Notes: a model not told the origin generated them from the letters alone. 64,000 nucleotides of DNA from Hyphomicrobiales bacterium (GCA_930633495.1 CAKNFJ010000001.1:4921001-4985000), one strand, 5' to 3'; shown: positions 25,974-34,811, numbered from the stretch's first letter. A program made the numbers and translations.

Positions 25974-26429
25974 ATGAAGACCATGAACGACGGCGCGGCT
26001 GCGGCCGAGGATGATGCCCGCCCGACGCGAGACGACCTCGCACGCTATTCGCGGGCCTATCGGCTCAGCACCAAACATGCCCGGATGTTCCCGATGTGGC
26101 AGGCCGCGCTCGCGCATGCGCTGCTGCTCGACCATGACGACGATGATATGCACGAGGGCTATGCCGGCCTGAACGGCCGCCAGCTTGCCGAAGGCGCGCG
26201 TGCGATGGCGCGGACCTTCGCGCTGCTGATCGCCGAGGCGCCGGCGCGTAACGAGCAGGAACTTGAGCGGAAGATCGAGATCTACCAGACCATGAGCTTC
26301 CTGCCAGGCGAGATGGAGCGATCGCGCACGGCCTACATGGTGGAGGTCGCCATGCACGCGGATGCGAGCGCGCTCGGCATCGCGCTGCGCAAGATGCCCT
26401 ATGATGCCGGTCCCGGCGGCGTGCAGTAG
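25974..26429 (+). CDS. unknown 151-residue protein, first gene of exonuclease cassette
   Basis: This protein is not recognised. It is helical, with an acidic N-terminus (DGAAAAEDDARPTRDD) and an acidic turn DHDDDDMHEGYAGLNGRQ. There is no signal peptide or membrane segment. It ends 10 nt before the exonuclease gene and is probably co-translated with it. A second in-frame ATG lies at 25983. Confidence 0.65.
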   Translation: MKTMNDGAAAAEDDARPTRDDLARYSRAYRLSTKHARMFPMWQAALAHALLLDHDDDDMHEGYAGLNGRQLAEGARAMARTFALLIAEAPARNEQELERKIEIYQTMSFLPGEMERSRTAYMVEVAMHADASALGIALRKMPYDAGPGGVQ

Positions 26430-26439
26430 GATCGCGGCC

Positions 26440-27846
26440 ATGTCCTTCATCATCTACGACCTGGAGACGACCGGGCTCGAACCGGCCTGGAACGTGCCGC
26501 TCCAGGCCGCCCTCATCCACACGGATGAGGAACTGCGGTCGCTCAGCGAGCTCTCGCTGCGCTGCGCGCTGCCGGCCCATATCGTGCCGTCGCCCGGTGC
26601 GCTCCTGACCACCGGCATCCGCCCGGAACAGCTGGAGCAGGCGCCGATGTCGAGCCTCGACCTGCTCGGCCAGATCAACAGGGCGATCCGGGCATGGTCG
26701 CCCGCGACCGTTCTGGGCTACAATATCCTGCATTTCGACGAAGAAGTGCTCCGGCACGCCTTCTTCAGCCATCTCCTGCCGCCCTATGCGACGCAAGGCT
26801 CCGGCCTGAAGCGGGCCGACCTTCTGGTCATGCTGCGGGCGGTGATCATGCTGGAGCCCGGCGCGATCACGGTTCCGGTCGACGACAACGGCAAGCGCTC
26901 GCTCAAGCTCGGTGCCGTCTGCCGGGCCAATGGCATCCGGCTCGACGAGGACGAGGCGCATGACGCCCTGTTCGACGCCCGCGCCACGCTGGCGTTGTTC
27001 CGGCTGCTGCGGGAACGGGCTCCGCGCAGTGTCGCGCTGATGCTCGCCAATGCCCATAAATCGGGACCGATCCGCCTGCTCGCGCGCGGTGATCTCATCT
27101 GCCTTGGTGGGCACTCGGCGCTGGTACCGGCGGTCGGCATCATGCCGAACCCCGACAATGCGACATCCTGGGCGGCCGCCGATCTCTCGATCGACCCGAC
27201 GACTTACCTGGACGGCACCGCGGAAGAGGTCGCGGCATTGCTGATGCGTTCGGGGGCGCGTCCCATCCGGATGGTCAAGACCAATGCCCAGCCGATCGTA
27301 CTGGGCTGGGAGGATGCCCAACATGCGCTGCCGGGTGATCGGCTCGATGATCCGGTCTACCACGACCGTGCCAGCCAGATCCGCCGGCACCCGACCTTCC
27401 AGCACCATCTCACCGCCGCACTGAAGAACCGCTTCGCCGACCGGGAGCCGTCGCCCTATCCGGAGGCGACCTTGTACGCTGGCGGCTTCCTCTCGGATGC
27501 CGATGCTCGCCTCTGCGCTCGCTGGCAGGAACTGCCCTGGGATCAGCGCGGTGCCGTGGCGAAGTACATGGGAGACGTCCGTCTTCAAGCCTTCGCCAAC
27601 CGGCAGATGTTCCTGGAGGCACCCGAGTGCCTGTCGCCCGAAGCCTGGCGCAAGGGCCGTGACTGGCTGCGCGAACGTTTGACGACCGAAGCGGAGGTGC
27701 CCTGGCTGACCCTGCCCAAGGCCCTCATGGAGGTTGCGGAGCTGCGCGCCGGGCTCGGTCCGGAGGATGTCGCCCGCCATGCCCATCTCGATGCGATCGA
27801 GATCTGGCTGCGCGAGCGTGGGGAGCGCCACCGCCTGGCGGCATGA
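26440..27846 (+). CDS. sbcB: exonuclease I (SbcB-like)
   Basis: Exonuclease I degrades single-stranded DNA 3' to 5'. The 468-residue protein has the DEDD exonuclease fold with Asp and Glu of YDLETTGL at the N-terminus, the second Asp in GYNILHFDEEVLRHAFF and the His-Asp of HDALFDARAT. The SH3-like and helical C-terminal domains specific to SbcB follow (YAGGFLSDADAR). The length is close to that of the E. coli protein. It begins 10 nt after the 151-residue gene and heads a group of genes separated by hairpins. A DNA-processing role in an element or defence cassette is inferred. Confidence 0.92.
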   Translation: MSFIIYDLETTGLEPAWNVPLQAALIHTDEELRSLSELSLRCALPAHIVPSPGALLTTGIRPEQLEQAPMSSLDLLGQINRAIRAWSPATVLGYNILHFDEEVLRHAFFSHLLPPYATQGSGLKRADLLVMLRAVIMLEPGAITVPVDDNGKRSLKLGAVCRANGIRLDEDEAHDALFDARATLALFRLLRERAPRSVALMLANAHKSGPIRLLARGDLICLGGHSALVPAVGIMPNPDNATSWAAADLSIDPTTYLDGTAEEVAALLMRSGARPIRMVKTNAQPIVLGWEDAQHALPGDRLDDPVYHDRASQIRRHPTFQHHLTAALKNRFADREPSPYPEATLYAGGFLSDADARLCARWQELPWDQRGAVAKYMGDVRLQAFANRQMFLEAPECLSPEAWRKGRDWLRERLTTEAEVPWLTLPKALMEVAELRAGLGPEDVARHAHLDAIEIWLRERGERHRLAA

Positions 27847-27855
27847 GAAGAAGGA

Positions 27856-27874
27856 CCGGCGCCGCGAGCGCCGG
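27856..27874 (+). terminator. intergenic hairpin after sbcB
   Basis: A 7-bp perfect stem CCGGCGC / GCGCCGG with a 5-nt loop begins 9 nt after the sbcB stop. No T-tract follows. It is the first of five GC-rich hairpins that mark gene borders in this cassette. Confidence 0.45.
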
Positions 27875-27942
27875 CCGTCCGGAAGGAAAGCGGATGAGTG
27901 CTGCCACCGAGGCAGTAACCCCAAAAGAACTCTGGAATCACC

Positions 27943-28884
27943 ATGCAGAACGACACGCCGACGGTCACCTCGTTCGAGGACATCGCTCTCGAAGCCACGA
28001 TCCGCCCCGTCACCGATGATCTCGACGGGATCGCGCGCAAGCTCCATCGCTCCGGCGATCGCGTCGCGGCCTATGCCGCCTTCGCCGGCGAGCGCTTCCT
28101 CATCAGCGCCGCCGCCGGTCGTGCGCTCGGCTTCGCCCAGGAGACCGAGCGCTTTCTCGCGCTCGCCCAAACCTCGCCGAAACCGCAGGTCGCCGCATGC
28201 CTGGACATGCTGACGGCGCTGACAGTCCTGAACTCGGCCTCGGTCATCGCACTGGCGATCATGCCGCCGCGGACCGGCGAGGATGCCCTGGCGCGCAACT
28301 ACATCGCCGATAGCGTCGCTTCCAGGCTCCGCGAGTCCGGCGATCCCGCCATGATCGAGGCTGCGGCGCTCGCCTTCGAGATCGGCCCCTTGCCGATCGC
28401 CGCCGGCGAGGACCAGCGCAGGACCTTCGTGCTGGCTGGCGCCGTCCCGTCTTCGTTGAAGAGCGCTCGCCAGGGCGAGCCCGCCATGGTCGCACTCGAG
28501 CAGGGCCTGAGCCTGACCGCCTTCATGCGGGATCTTCCGCAGGTCGCGGCGCTGGTCGAGCGTGCCGCGCTCCAGCTCGACGACGCCGATCGCATCGCGC
28601 GCGAGATCGCCGAGGGCGATATCGGGCCGGAGGCGCTGGACGGGCTCGAACGGGCCCGGCACGGGGCTGCCCTGCTGGCGACCGCCGATCTCGCGCGCGC
28701 CTGCATCTACGCGGACCTCATCGAAGGCGGGGCCAGCGCAAAGGATCGGGCGCTGGCTGTCGCGCCGCGCCTGCCCGAGGCGCGTTTGCGCAGCATCGTC
28801 GCCTTCGCCGCGATGACCGGCGGGGTCATCGGCGAGCTCGGCAGCGCGGCACGAGCTCTCACCGCGGCCGTGCGGGGCCACTGA
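27943..28884 (+). CDS. cassette paralog 1, unknown function
   Basis: This 313-residue helical protein is not recognised. Its N-terminal half aligns with paralogs 3 and 4 downstream: DIALEATIRPVTDDLDGI, an RFLALAQ element, a conserved LD-X3-AL-X2-L stretch and MPPRTGEDALAR. The C-terminal half has diverged and lacks the WPAR motif found in the other three. There is no membrane segment, signal or catalytic motif that I can name. It probably arose by tandem duplication with its neighbours. Confidence 0.7.
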   Translation: MQNDTPTVTSFEDIALEATIRPVTDDLDGIARKLHRSGDRVAAYAAFAGERFLISAAAGRALGFAQETERFLALAQTSPKPQVAACLDMLTALTVLNSASVIALAIMPPRTGEDALARNYIADSVASRLRESGDPAMIEAAALAFEIGPLPIAAGEDQRRTFVLAGAVPSSLKSARQGEPAMVALEQGLSLTAFMRDLPQVAALVERAALQLDDADRIAREIAEGDIGPEALDGLERARHGAALLATADLARACIYADLIEGGASAKDRALAVAPRLPEARLRSIVAFAAMTGGVIGELGSAARALTAAVRGH

Positions 28885-28911
28885 GGGTCCGAAGACCGGG
28901 CGAGACGAAGA

Positions 28912-28937
28912 AAGGGGCGTCCCAACGGACGCCCCTT
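28912..28937 (+). terminator. intergenic hairpin between paralogs 1 and 2
   Basis: An 11-bp perfect stem (arm AAGGGGCGTCC, loop CAAC) starts 28 nt after the paralog 1 stop. It lacks a run of T and could slow RNA decay or attenuate transcription. Confidence 0.55.
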
Positions 28938-28999
28938 CGCGATTCCAGAGACCGGGACGGGATGCAGTCGAGATGGCTGTGACCCACGGAAACCATATC

Positions 29000-29992
29000 A
29001 TGTCCAACAAGAACGATCAGCGCGGGCTGAAGCCGTCCAAGACCGGCAATCTCACGCTTCAAGAGCAGGAGCGCTTCCGCGACCCGCTGGAGACGCTGAT
29101 GTCGAGCCTCGGCGAGAATCCGACGCTCGGCGAGCTCATCGCCTTCCGGCAGAGCCGGCCCGATCTCAAGGAGGCCGCGCGGATGTCGCGGCAGTTCGAC
29201 CAGGAAGCGCATCGCGTCGCGTATGCCGATGATCGCCATCCGCAGGCGGCCACGATCGCCGCCAGCATGGAGCTCGCGGCGCTCCTCCTCGACAGCCTCG
29301 TCTGCTCCTGGCCGGCCGACAGCCTCGACGAAGTCGATGCCAAGCTTGCCCTGGCCGATGGTCGAGGACCGTACGGCGCCGACCAGGATCCGGACTATAT
29401 CGCTTCGCTCGACGCGAAGACCGCCCGGCGGATCCGGATCATGCGGGCGGCCTTCGACGTCGGCCATCTGACCGTTCCGCCGGCGCCCGCAGCGCCCGGT
29501 CTCGACGACCGCAACCTCACGGCCTGGCCGCGTCTGCGCTACGATCTGCGGGACCTTCTGCCGATCCGTGGCGGCCAGCCGGTTCTCGACCTCGCTCCGG
29601 AGATGTGGATCGCGTTCGCGCGCAGCGGTCCTGACTTCGGCCGGCTGCGCGAGCAGATCGTCACGATGTTCGCGACGGCCGGGCGCCTGTTCGACCTTGC
29701 GCGCACGAACGAGGACGGCAAGAGCCGCGAGCTGCGGATCGCGGCCGAAGGCGCGCAGATCCTGGCCTATCTCGCGGCCTGCCAGGTGATGATCTGGCCG
29801 GCGCGCTCGAAGACCGACCTCGATGCGAAGCGTGAGGTGGCGCGGATCATCAACGATCGCGCCTGCCGCCCGGACCCGCTGCATCAGCAGGCAGCCGTGC
29901 GCCACATGGTCGACGAGGCGATCTGGGTTCATCGCAGGCTCGGGCTCCATGACCAGGCGCTCTTCACGACCGACTGGATCGAGATCGTCTGA
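29000..29992 (+). CDS. cassette paralog 2, unknown function
   Basis: This 330-residue helical protein is unrecognised. Its C-terminal part shares with paralogs 3 and 4 the segment AxxLAxxxxxxWPAR, then xxDLxxKxxVxxII and a terminal helix with paired Arg (VHRRLG). The N-terminal part is basic, then acidic, without known motifs. The ATG at 29000 (MSNKNDQRG) is preferred; the leader just before it has ACCCACGGAAA, shared with the leader of the AAA+ gene. An in-frame ATG at 28973 is an alternative start. Confidence 0.7.
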   Translation: MSNKNDQRGLKPSKTGNLTLQEQERFRDPLETLMSSLGENPTLGELIAFRQSRPDLKEAARMSRQFDQEAHRVAYADDRHPQAATIAASMELAALLLDSLVCSWPADSLDEVDAKLALADGRGPYGADQDPDYIASLDAKTARRIRIMRAAFDVGHLTVPPAPAAPGLDDRNLTAWPRLRYDLRDLLPIRGGQPVLDLAPEMWIAFARSGPDFGRLREQIVTMFATAGRLFDLARTNEDGKSRELRIAAEGAQILAYLAACQVMIWPARSKTDLDAKREVARIINDRACRPDPLHQQAAVRHMVDEAIWVHRRLGLHDQALFTTDWIEIV

Positions 29993-30030
29993 ACCACATT
30001 CGCGTCGTCGATAGCGGACCATCGCGCGCA

Positions 30031-30060
30031 CGAGGCGGCGTCCCCCGGGGCGCCGCCTCG
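30031..30060 (+). terminator. intergenic hairpin between paralogs 2 and 3
   Basis: A 10-bp perfect stem (arm CGAGGCGGCG) with a 10-nt loop TCCCCCGGGG is followed by TTTGGTTG. It might terminate weakly; it lies about 70 nt before the next gene start. Confidence 0.55.
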
Positions 30061-30101
30061 TTTGGTTGTGGGGAGAGGGAGGAAAGCGACTGCCCGGAGC
30101 A

Positions 30102-30113
30102 GATCACCCCTGA
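30102..30113 (+). promoter_or_regulatory. conserved leader motif before paralog 3
   Basis: GATCACCCCTGA ends 19 nt before the ATG. The same 12 bases end 20 nt before the ATG of paralog 4 (31507-31518). This may be a duplicated leader, an RNA element or an operator. Confidence 0.4.
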
Positions 30114-30132
30114 GATAGAGAGAATACCGAAC

Positions 30133-31071
30133 ATGTCCTCCAGCACGCTGTCCGACCTGAAGCTCGCTTCCGTCACCTTCCCGATCAGCGATGAACTCGC
30201 CGGATTGGAGCGGCTCCTGCCCGACGGGCCGGACGAGATCGAACGCTTCGCGATCCTCGCCGACCAGACACCATCGATCCTCGAGATCCGCGGCCGTGTC
30301 CTGACGCATGAGCAGCAGATGGACCGCTTCATCACCCTGACGGACGATGATCCGAAGGGGCTCGATGCCCGTCTGGATACAGCGAGGGCGCTGACGATCC
30401 TGGCACGCGCCGGCCAGATCGCGCAGATGCTCGTCCCGGCGCGGACGGAGGAAGATCGCTGGGCTCAGACCGAGATTGCCCGCGGGCACAAACGTGCTGC
30501 GAGACACAGCAAGAACAGGCGGGACGCCGATCTTCTGCGGCGTCTCGCCAGCGGGGCTGCGCCCCGCGTCAGGGAACACCGGCTCGACGCCTCGGCCCTC
30601 TCGGATTCGGTCACGGCCATGGCACGCTATGTCGGCGCCATCCTGCCCGAGCCCACCGACGATCACAGTGCCCGGCCGGGGGAACCCGGCGCCTACCGGC
30701 TGGAGGACGCGCGCAGCCTCGAAGCCTATTTCGCCGTGGCGCCCGACCTGGCCGATCTGATGGAGCAGGCGCGCGGGCTTCTGGAGCGGAGCGATCGCTG
30801 GTCCCACGACGAGAGCCACGCCGTCGAGATGGTCGACGCTGCCCGTCGGGCTGCGTTGATGCTCGCCTATGCCCGGCTTGCCAGGATCGGTCTCTGGCCT
30901 GCCCGGACCGAAGCGGATCTGCAGGCGAAGTCGGTGGTGGAAGCCTTCGTCGCCGCACGCAAGACCGATCCCGAACATCTGCGGGCGCTGGCCCTGCTCG
31001 CGCTCGACACCGGCGATCGCATCGCCCGCCGGAGCGACCGCTTCAGGTCCGCCGGGGGCGCCGAGCTGTAA
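30133..31071 (+). CDS. cassette paralog 3, unknown function
   Basis: This 312-residue helical protein is the closest relative of paralog 4. Shared blocks are PxxDELAxxERLxP near the N-terminus, IRxRxxxHxxxxxRFIxL, a LAxARLxRIGLWPAR block at about 240-255 and the final DxGDRIARRSDRF. There is no signal, membrane helix or enzymatic motif. The leader carries GATCACCCCTGA 19 nt before the ATG, as in paralog 4. Function is unknown. Confidence 0.72.
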   Translation: MSSSTLSDLKLASVTFPISDELAGLERLLPDGPDEIERFAILADQTPSILEIRGRVLTHEQQMDRFITLTDDDPKGLDARLDTARALTILARAGQIAQMLVPARTEEDRWAQTEIARGHKRAARHSKNRRDADLLRRLASGAAPRVREHRLDASALSDSVTAMARYVGAILPEPTDDHSARPGEPGAYRLEDARSLEAYFAVAPDLADLMEQARGLLERSDRWSHDESHAVEMVDAARRAALMLAYARLARIGLWPARTEADLQAKSVVEAFVAARKTDPEHLRALALLALDTGDRIARRSDRFRSAGGAEL

Positions 31072-31098
31072 CCGGCGGCCTCATCGCGATCAGCTCAG

Positions 31099-31120
31099 GG
31101 CGGCGCCATCCGGCGCCGCC
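31099..31120 (+). terminator. intergenic hairpin after paralog 3
   Basis: A 9-bp perfect stem GGCGGCGCC / GGCGCCGCC with loop ATCC is followed by TTTCGTC. It lies 28 nt after the stop, about the same distance as after paralog 1. Confidence 0.55.
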
Positions 31121-31205
31121 TTTCGTCTTGGGAACGCGGCGCATGGAAGGCCGGACCGGCCACCCCGCGACAGGCAGTTCGCATCGCGGAATGCGGATCA
31201 TTCCC

Positions 31206-31445
31206 ATGACCAGCAAAGACGACCCGTCGCCGGCGCATGCCCTGCTCGGGCGCAATCTGCAGCGGCTCCGCGAAGCCCGCGCACTCAGCCTTGCCGATCT
31301 CTCCGCGCGCAGCGGCATCGCGCAACGTCGCCTTGCGGCCTTCGAGCAGGGGCGCGGCACCTGCCGGCTCGATGACCTTGGCCGGCTGGCGAGCGCGCTT
31401 TCGGTTTCGATCGCCGCTCTGCTCGCACCGGACGAAGGCCCATGA
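31206..31445 (+). CDS. small XRE-family regulator
   Basis: This 79-residue protein is a single XRE helix-turn-helix domain (NLQRLREARALSLADLSARSGIAQRRLAAFEQG), followed by the usual RLDDLGRLASALSVSIAALL helix pair. It sits between paralogs 3 and 4 and may regulate the cassette. An upstream in-frame ATG at 31191 would add five residues. Confidence 0.8.
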   Translation: MTSKDDPSPAHALLGRNLQRLREARALSLADLSARSGIAQRRLAAFEQGRGTCRLDDLGRLASALSVSIAALLAPDEGP

Positions 31446-31506
31446 CGACGGGCACCCGGCATCTGCCAGCGAGAGGAAAAGACAGGAAGAAACGACATCA
31501 GCGGGG

Positions 31507-31518
31507 GATCACCCCTGA
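31507..31518 (+). promoter_or_regulatory. conserved leader motif before paralog 4
   Basis: This is the second copy of GATCACCCCTGA, 20 nt before the ATG, in register with the copy before paralog 3. Confidence 0.4.
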
Positions 31519-31538
31519 AAAACCCAGAGCAGCACATC

Positions 31539-32489
31539 ATGAGCAGCCGCCTTGAACGCTCCTTGAGCGACATCGTCCTCGATCCCAGCCTCTATCCGGT
31601 CACCGACGAACTCGCTGCGATGGAGCGCCTGGTGCCTGAGGCCCCCAGCGCGATGGAACGCTATGCGCTCTTCTGGAACGGGCGTCCGGCCCTGCTGCCG
31701 ATCCGGGCGCGGTCCGTCGCCCATGCCGCCGAGCTGACGCGCTTCATCGGGCTGGCGTATAACAGCATGGACGAGATCGAGCCGAACCTCGACAGCTGCA
31801 ACGCGCTCTCGATCCTGCTCAACGCCGCCAACCTGGCGATGATGCTGATCACGCCACGCGGCACGGATGATGCCTGGGCCAGGGCCGCTTTCGCCGCCAC
31901 GTTGCGCCGGCAGGCCCGCCGGCTCCGCGGCGCGCGGTTCCAGCACCAGGTCGACCGGATCCTGCGCCGCGATGACGCTGGTTTCCCCGACGCGGTGGCT
32001 GATCGGTACGCGCCCGGCGACAAGATCGCTCACGCCATTGCCCGTGCCGCGGCGAGCTCGGATGCCGGGCCGTTGCCTCACGTCGCGACCGAGGGCGAGG
32101 CTGCGGTGTTCACCCTCGAACATGCGCCTTCGCTCCAGCGCTGGTTCGACCGGGGTGTCGACCTCGCGGATCTCCTTTCCGGAGTCCGTGAACTCTTCGC
32201 CCAGGTGATGACCTGGACGCGGGCGTGGCGCAGCACCGCAAAGGAGCGCCGTCTCGCCGTCGATGCCATCGCCGGCGCACGGCTGCTCGCCTTCGCGCGG
32301 CTGTGCCGGATCGGGCTCTGGCCGGCGCGGAATGCGGACGAGGTCATGGTGAAGCGCGAGGCGCTCCGCTTGCTCGTCGCGTACAGATCCGAGCCCGACG
32401 CGATGCGAGCTCTCGCCGAGCTCGCCTTCGACCGTGGCGAACTGCTTGCCCAGCAGAGCGAGCGCTTCTGCACGATGCCGCCGACCTGA
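31539..32489 (+). CDS. cassette paralog 4, unknown function
   Basis: This 316-residue helical protein is homologous to paralog 3 over its full length and to paralogs 1 and 2 in part. Visible blocks are YPVTDELAAMERLVP, PIRARSVAH and RFIGL, MLITPRGTDDAWARAAF, FARLCRIGLWPAR near 255-267 and a final FDRGELLAQQSERF. There is no recognisable catalytic motif, signal or membrane helix. It directly precedes the AAA+ gene. Confidence 0.72.
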   Translation: MSSRLERSLSDIVLDPSLYPVTDELAAMERLVPEAPSAMERYALFWNGRPALLPIRARSVAHAAELTRFIGLAYNSMDEIEPNLDSCNALSILLNAANLAMMLITPRGTDDAWARAAFAATLRRQARRLRGARFQHQVDRILRRDDAGFPDAVADRYAPGDKIAHAIARAAASSDAGPLPHVATEGEAAVFTLEHAPSLQRWFDRGVDLADLLSGVRELFAQVMTWTRAWRSTAKERRLAVDAIAGARLLAFARLCRIGLWPARNADEVMVKREALRLLVAYRSEPDAMRALAELAFDRGELLAQQSERFCTMPPT

Positions 32490-32525
32490 CGCACCATCAG
32501 GGCGGCGATCTTCCGGCGGTGTGTG

Positions 32526-32557
32526 AGACGGGCGCGGCCTTTGCGGGACGCGCCCGT
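32526..32557 (+). terminator. intergenic hairpin between paralog 4 and AAA+ gene
   Basis: A 10-bp perfect stem (arm GACGGGCGCG) has a 12-nt loop. It is the fifth border hairpin of the cassette; no T-tract follows. Confidence 0.5.
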
Positions 32558-32614
32558 CGTCATGATGGGGCCGGGCTGGGTGACGGACGATCGCTCTCAC
32601 CCACGGAAAACAGC

Positions 32615-33778
32615 ATGACGGATAGCAACCAGGACGATCCGGCCGCGAAGGCCCGCTATAGTCACATCCATCGCGTCATCGTTGGCGCCGGGGTCAAGCT
32701 CACCCCCGAATGGGCACCGCCTCCGGTGCCGCGCCCACCTCAAGCCGGCGACATCGAGATCTACGATGTCGCGGTTCTGGCGCGCCGGCTCGGCGGCGAC
32801 GACAGCTTCGTCGGCGATTCCGGCAATGACGAGGATGCGGCGCGTATGCGCCAGACGAAGCTCTGGCGGCGCCTGTTCGATGACCCGCGCGGCCCTTGGC
32901 GCAAGCTGGTCAGGCCGGATGCCGCGATGATCGAGCGCTTGCGCGGCCTCGATGCGATCTGTCCCCACTTCCGGGAGGTGACGGCCTGGATCGTCCGGGC
33001 GGCCGGGCTCGCCCTGGCCACCGGCACGCCGCTTCGGCTCGATCCGGCCGTGGTGCTGGGGCCGCCCGGCATCGGCAAGACATTCTATGCGCGCAAGCTC
33101 GCGGCGGTGCTCGCTATCCCCTCGGAGATCATCGCCATGAACCTGATGACCGATCGGGGATCGGTCTTCACCGGCCTGACGCCGGTCTGGAGGGCGTCAG
33201 CGCCCGGAAAGGTGACGCAGCTTCTGCTCGACAGCGACTATGCCAGCCCGCTCATCATCATCGACGAGATCGAGAAGGCCTCGCCGCTCAATCCCCGGGA
33301 AACGCCGGAGAACGTGTTGCACAGCCTGTTCGAGCGCGAGAACGCCGTGCGCTTCGTCGACGAGTTCGTCGATATCCCGGTCCGCGCCGACCATATCTTC
33401 TGGTTCGCAACCGCGAACTCGCTCGATCCCCTCCCGGCCAGCATCGTCGACCGGCTGATCGTGTTCCAGGTCGAGCCGGCGCCCGCCGACATGCTGGCGA
33501 TCCAGAAGAGCATTTTCCGGGAGGCGAACCTGCGGGCAGGCGATTCCTTCGCCGAGCCGGATGAGACCCTGTTCCGGGCCGCCGCGCGCCACAATCCGAG
33601 GCTGCTCTCGAGGCTCTGGGACGTCGCCATGGGCTTCGCCTGCGCGGAAAGGCGCCGGCACCTCGTCGTTGGCGATGTCCGAGGTGCCGAACACATGCTG
33701 CTCGCAGGACGAGAGGGCGCGAGGAAGGCGATCGGGTTCATGCGACCGGGGGAAGGGAAGGGGGGAACAGCAGGGTGA
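32615..33778 (+). CDS. AAA+ ATPase (Lon/MoxR-like ATPase domain)
   Basis: The 387-residue protein has one AAA+ module: Walker A GPPGIGKT (149-156), Walker B LIIIDE (213-218), sensor 1 ATAN (265-268), an arginine in PASIVDR (280) and a C-terminal helical lid. The first 120 residues are specific and polar. No protease or other effector domain is fused, so it likely remodels another protein, possibly a cassette product. The start MTDSNQDD is preceded by the ACCCACGGAAAA leader shared with paralog 2; a longer open frame upstream lies inside paralog 4. Confidence 0.88.
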   Translation: MTDSNQDDPAAKARYSHIHRVIVGAGVKLTPEWAPPPVPRPPQAGDIEIYDVAVLARRLGGDDSFVGDSGNDEDAARMRQTKLWRRLFDDPRGPWRKLVRPDAAMIERLRGLDAICPHFREVTAWIVRAAGLALATGTPLRLDPAVVLGPPGIGKTFYARKLAAVLAIPSEIIAMNLMTDRGSVFTGLTPVWRASAPGKVTQLLLDSDYASPLIIIDEIEKASPLNPRETPENVLHSLFERENAVRFVDEFVDIPVRADHIFWFATANSLDPLPASIVDRLIVFQVEPAPADMLAIQKSIFREANLRAGDSFAEPDETLFRAAARHNPRLLSRLWDVAMGFACAERRRHLVVGDVRGAEHMLLAGREGARKAIGFMRPGEGKGGTAG

Positions 33779-33831
33779 GGGAGAGAACGGGATGCCCCCG
33801 GGAAGCCCTGCACGAACGAGAGATCAAGACC

Positions 33832-34686
33832 ATGACGAATATCGGCACCACCGGCCAGCAGCCGCCTTCCAGGAGGCCGATCGGCAGCCCACTCCTGCCG
33901 GAAGGGTCGGCCGGCGCCGTTGGGCGCTGGTATCCGACGCAGTGGCCGCGCATCTGCGGCAAGAAACTCCTCCCGCTACCTCGCAATGCGTTCCTGACAG
34001 TGGCGTTCCGCTCGCGCTATCGGCCTGGCCTCCTGACCTTCGCCTACTGTGCTGGCTGCGGATATCATGCGCACAATCCCGCCGCGCAGGGGCTCGCCGG
34101 TATCGCTCGGCAGCTCAATGCACCGCTTCACAAGCTGTCCGCGACGACCCAATCCGACCCGAGGTCAAGGCTGCGCGAGCTGAACCGGACCCGGTACGGC
34201 GCGCTCACCGCGACCAGGGACGGCCATCCGTGCAGCGAGCTCGGCTTCGACACCTGGACATTCCAGATGCTGCTCCCGGTCGGCCGCCCGCTCGAAGGGT
34301 CTCCGGTCACCGTCCAGGAGTACGGTCTCTCCGTCCGCCTGCCCGGCGATCTCGGCTGCGAGGAATTCGAGAAGCGGATGCACGAGATGATGCGTGATTG
34401 CTCTCTGGGCGCATGGCTGGAAACGCCCGCCGGGATCGAGCATTGCAAGATGACGGGCGTGGATCGGAAAACGCTGAAGCGCTACTCGGCCTATGGCTTC
34501 AACGCCGCCTGGCGTCGGTCGGTCGCGAACGAGATCTACTTTTTCCGGCCCAAGACCGACGACGTGGATCGCCTGATCCGGATCATCGAGGTCATCATCC
34601 ACCGGCATGTCGTGCGTGGTCCAAAGCGCACCAATGTGAGCTGGCTGTCTCGCGGCCAGGGCCTCAAGAAGGAAAAGCCCTTCTGA
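33832..34686 (+). CDS. unknown protein with CxxC motif at the cassette end
   Basis: This 284-residue protein is not recognised. A Cys pair in YCAGCGYHAHNP could bind zinc. Near the C-terminus lies ANEIYFFRPKTDDVDRLIRI, which recurs in altered form in a gene fragment 300 bp downstream. ATG 33832 is taken as start; a GTG at 33775 overlapping the AAA+ stop (GTGA) is also possible. It closes the plus-strand cassette. Confidence 0.65.
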   Translation: MTNIGTTGQQPPSRRPIGSPLLPEGSAGAVGRWYPTQWPRICGKKLLPLPRNAFLTVAFRSRYRPGLLTFAYCAGCGYHAHNPAAQGLAGIARQLNAPLHKLSATTQSDPRSRLRELNRTRYGALTATRDGHPCSELGFDTWTFQMLLPVGRPLEGSPVTVQEYGLSVRLPGDLGCEEFEKRMHEMMRDCSLGAWLETPAGIEHCKMTGVDRKTLKRYSAYGFNAAWRRSVANEIYFFRPKTDDVDRLIRIIEVIIHRHVVRGPKRTNVSWLSRGQGLKKEKPF

Positions 34687-34811
34687 TCGGCGCGGTGCTC
34701 AGAAGGCCGCTGATATCGGGCTATCGGCGCTGCCGCGGAGCAGCCGCGGAGACCATGGCTCGGAGATGCTTCTCGATCTTCGGGCCATAGTCCAGCGCCT
34801 GGACTGCGGAG

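Noticed and set aside
26065..29010. Long minus-strand frame opposite sbcB and paralog 1
   Set aside because: The plus strand carries a clear SbcB protein with catalytic motifs; the antisense product is Arg/Gly/Asp-rich without motifs.
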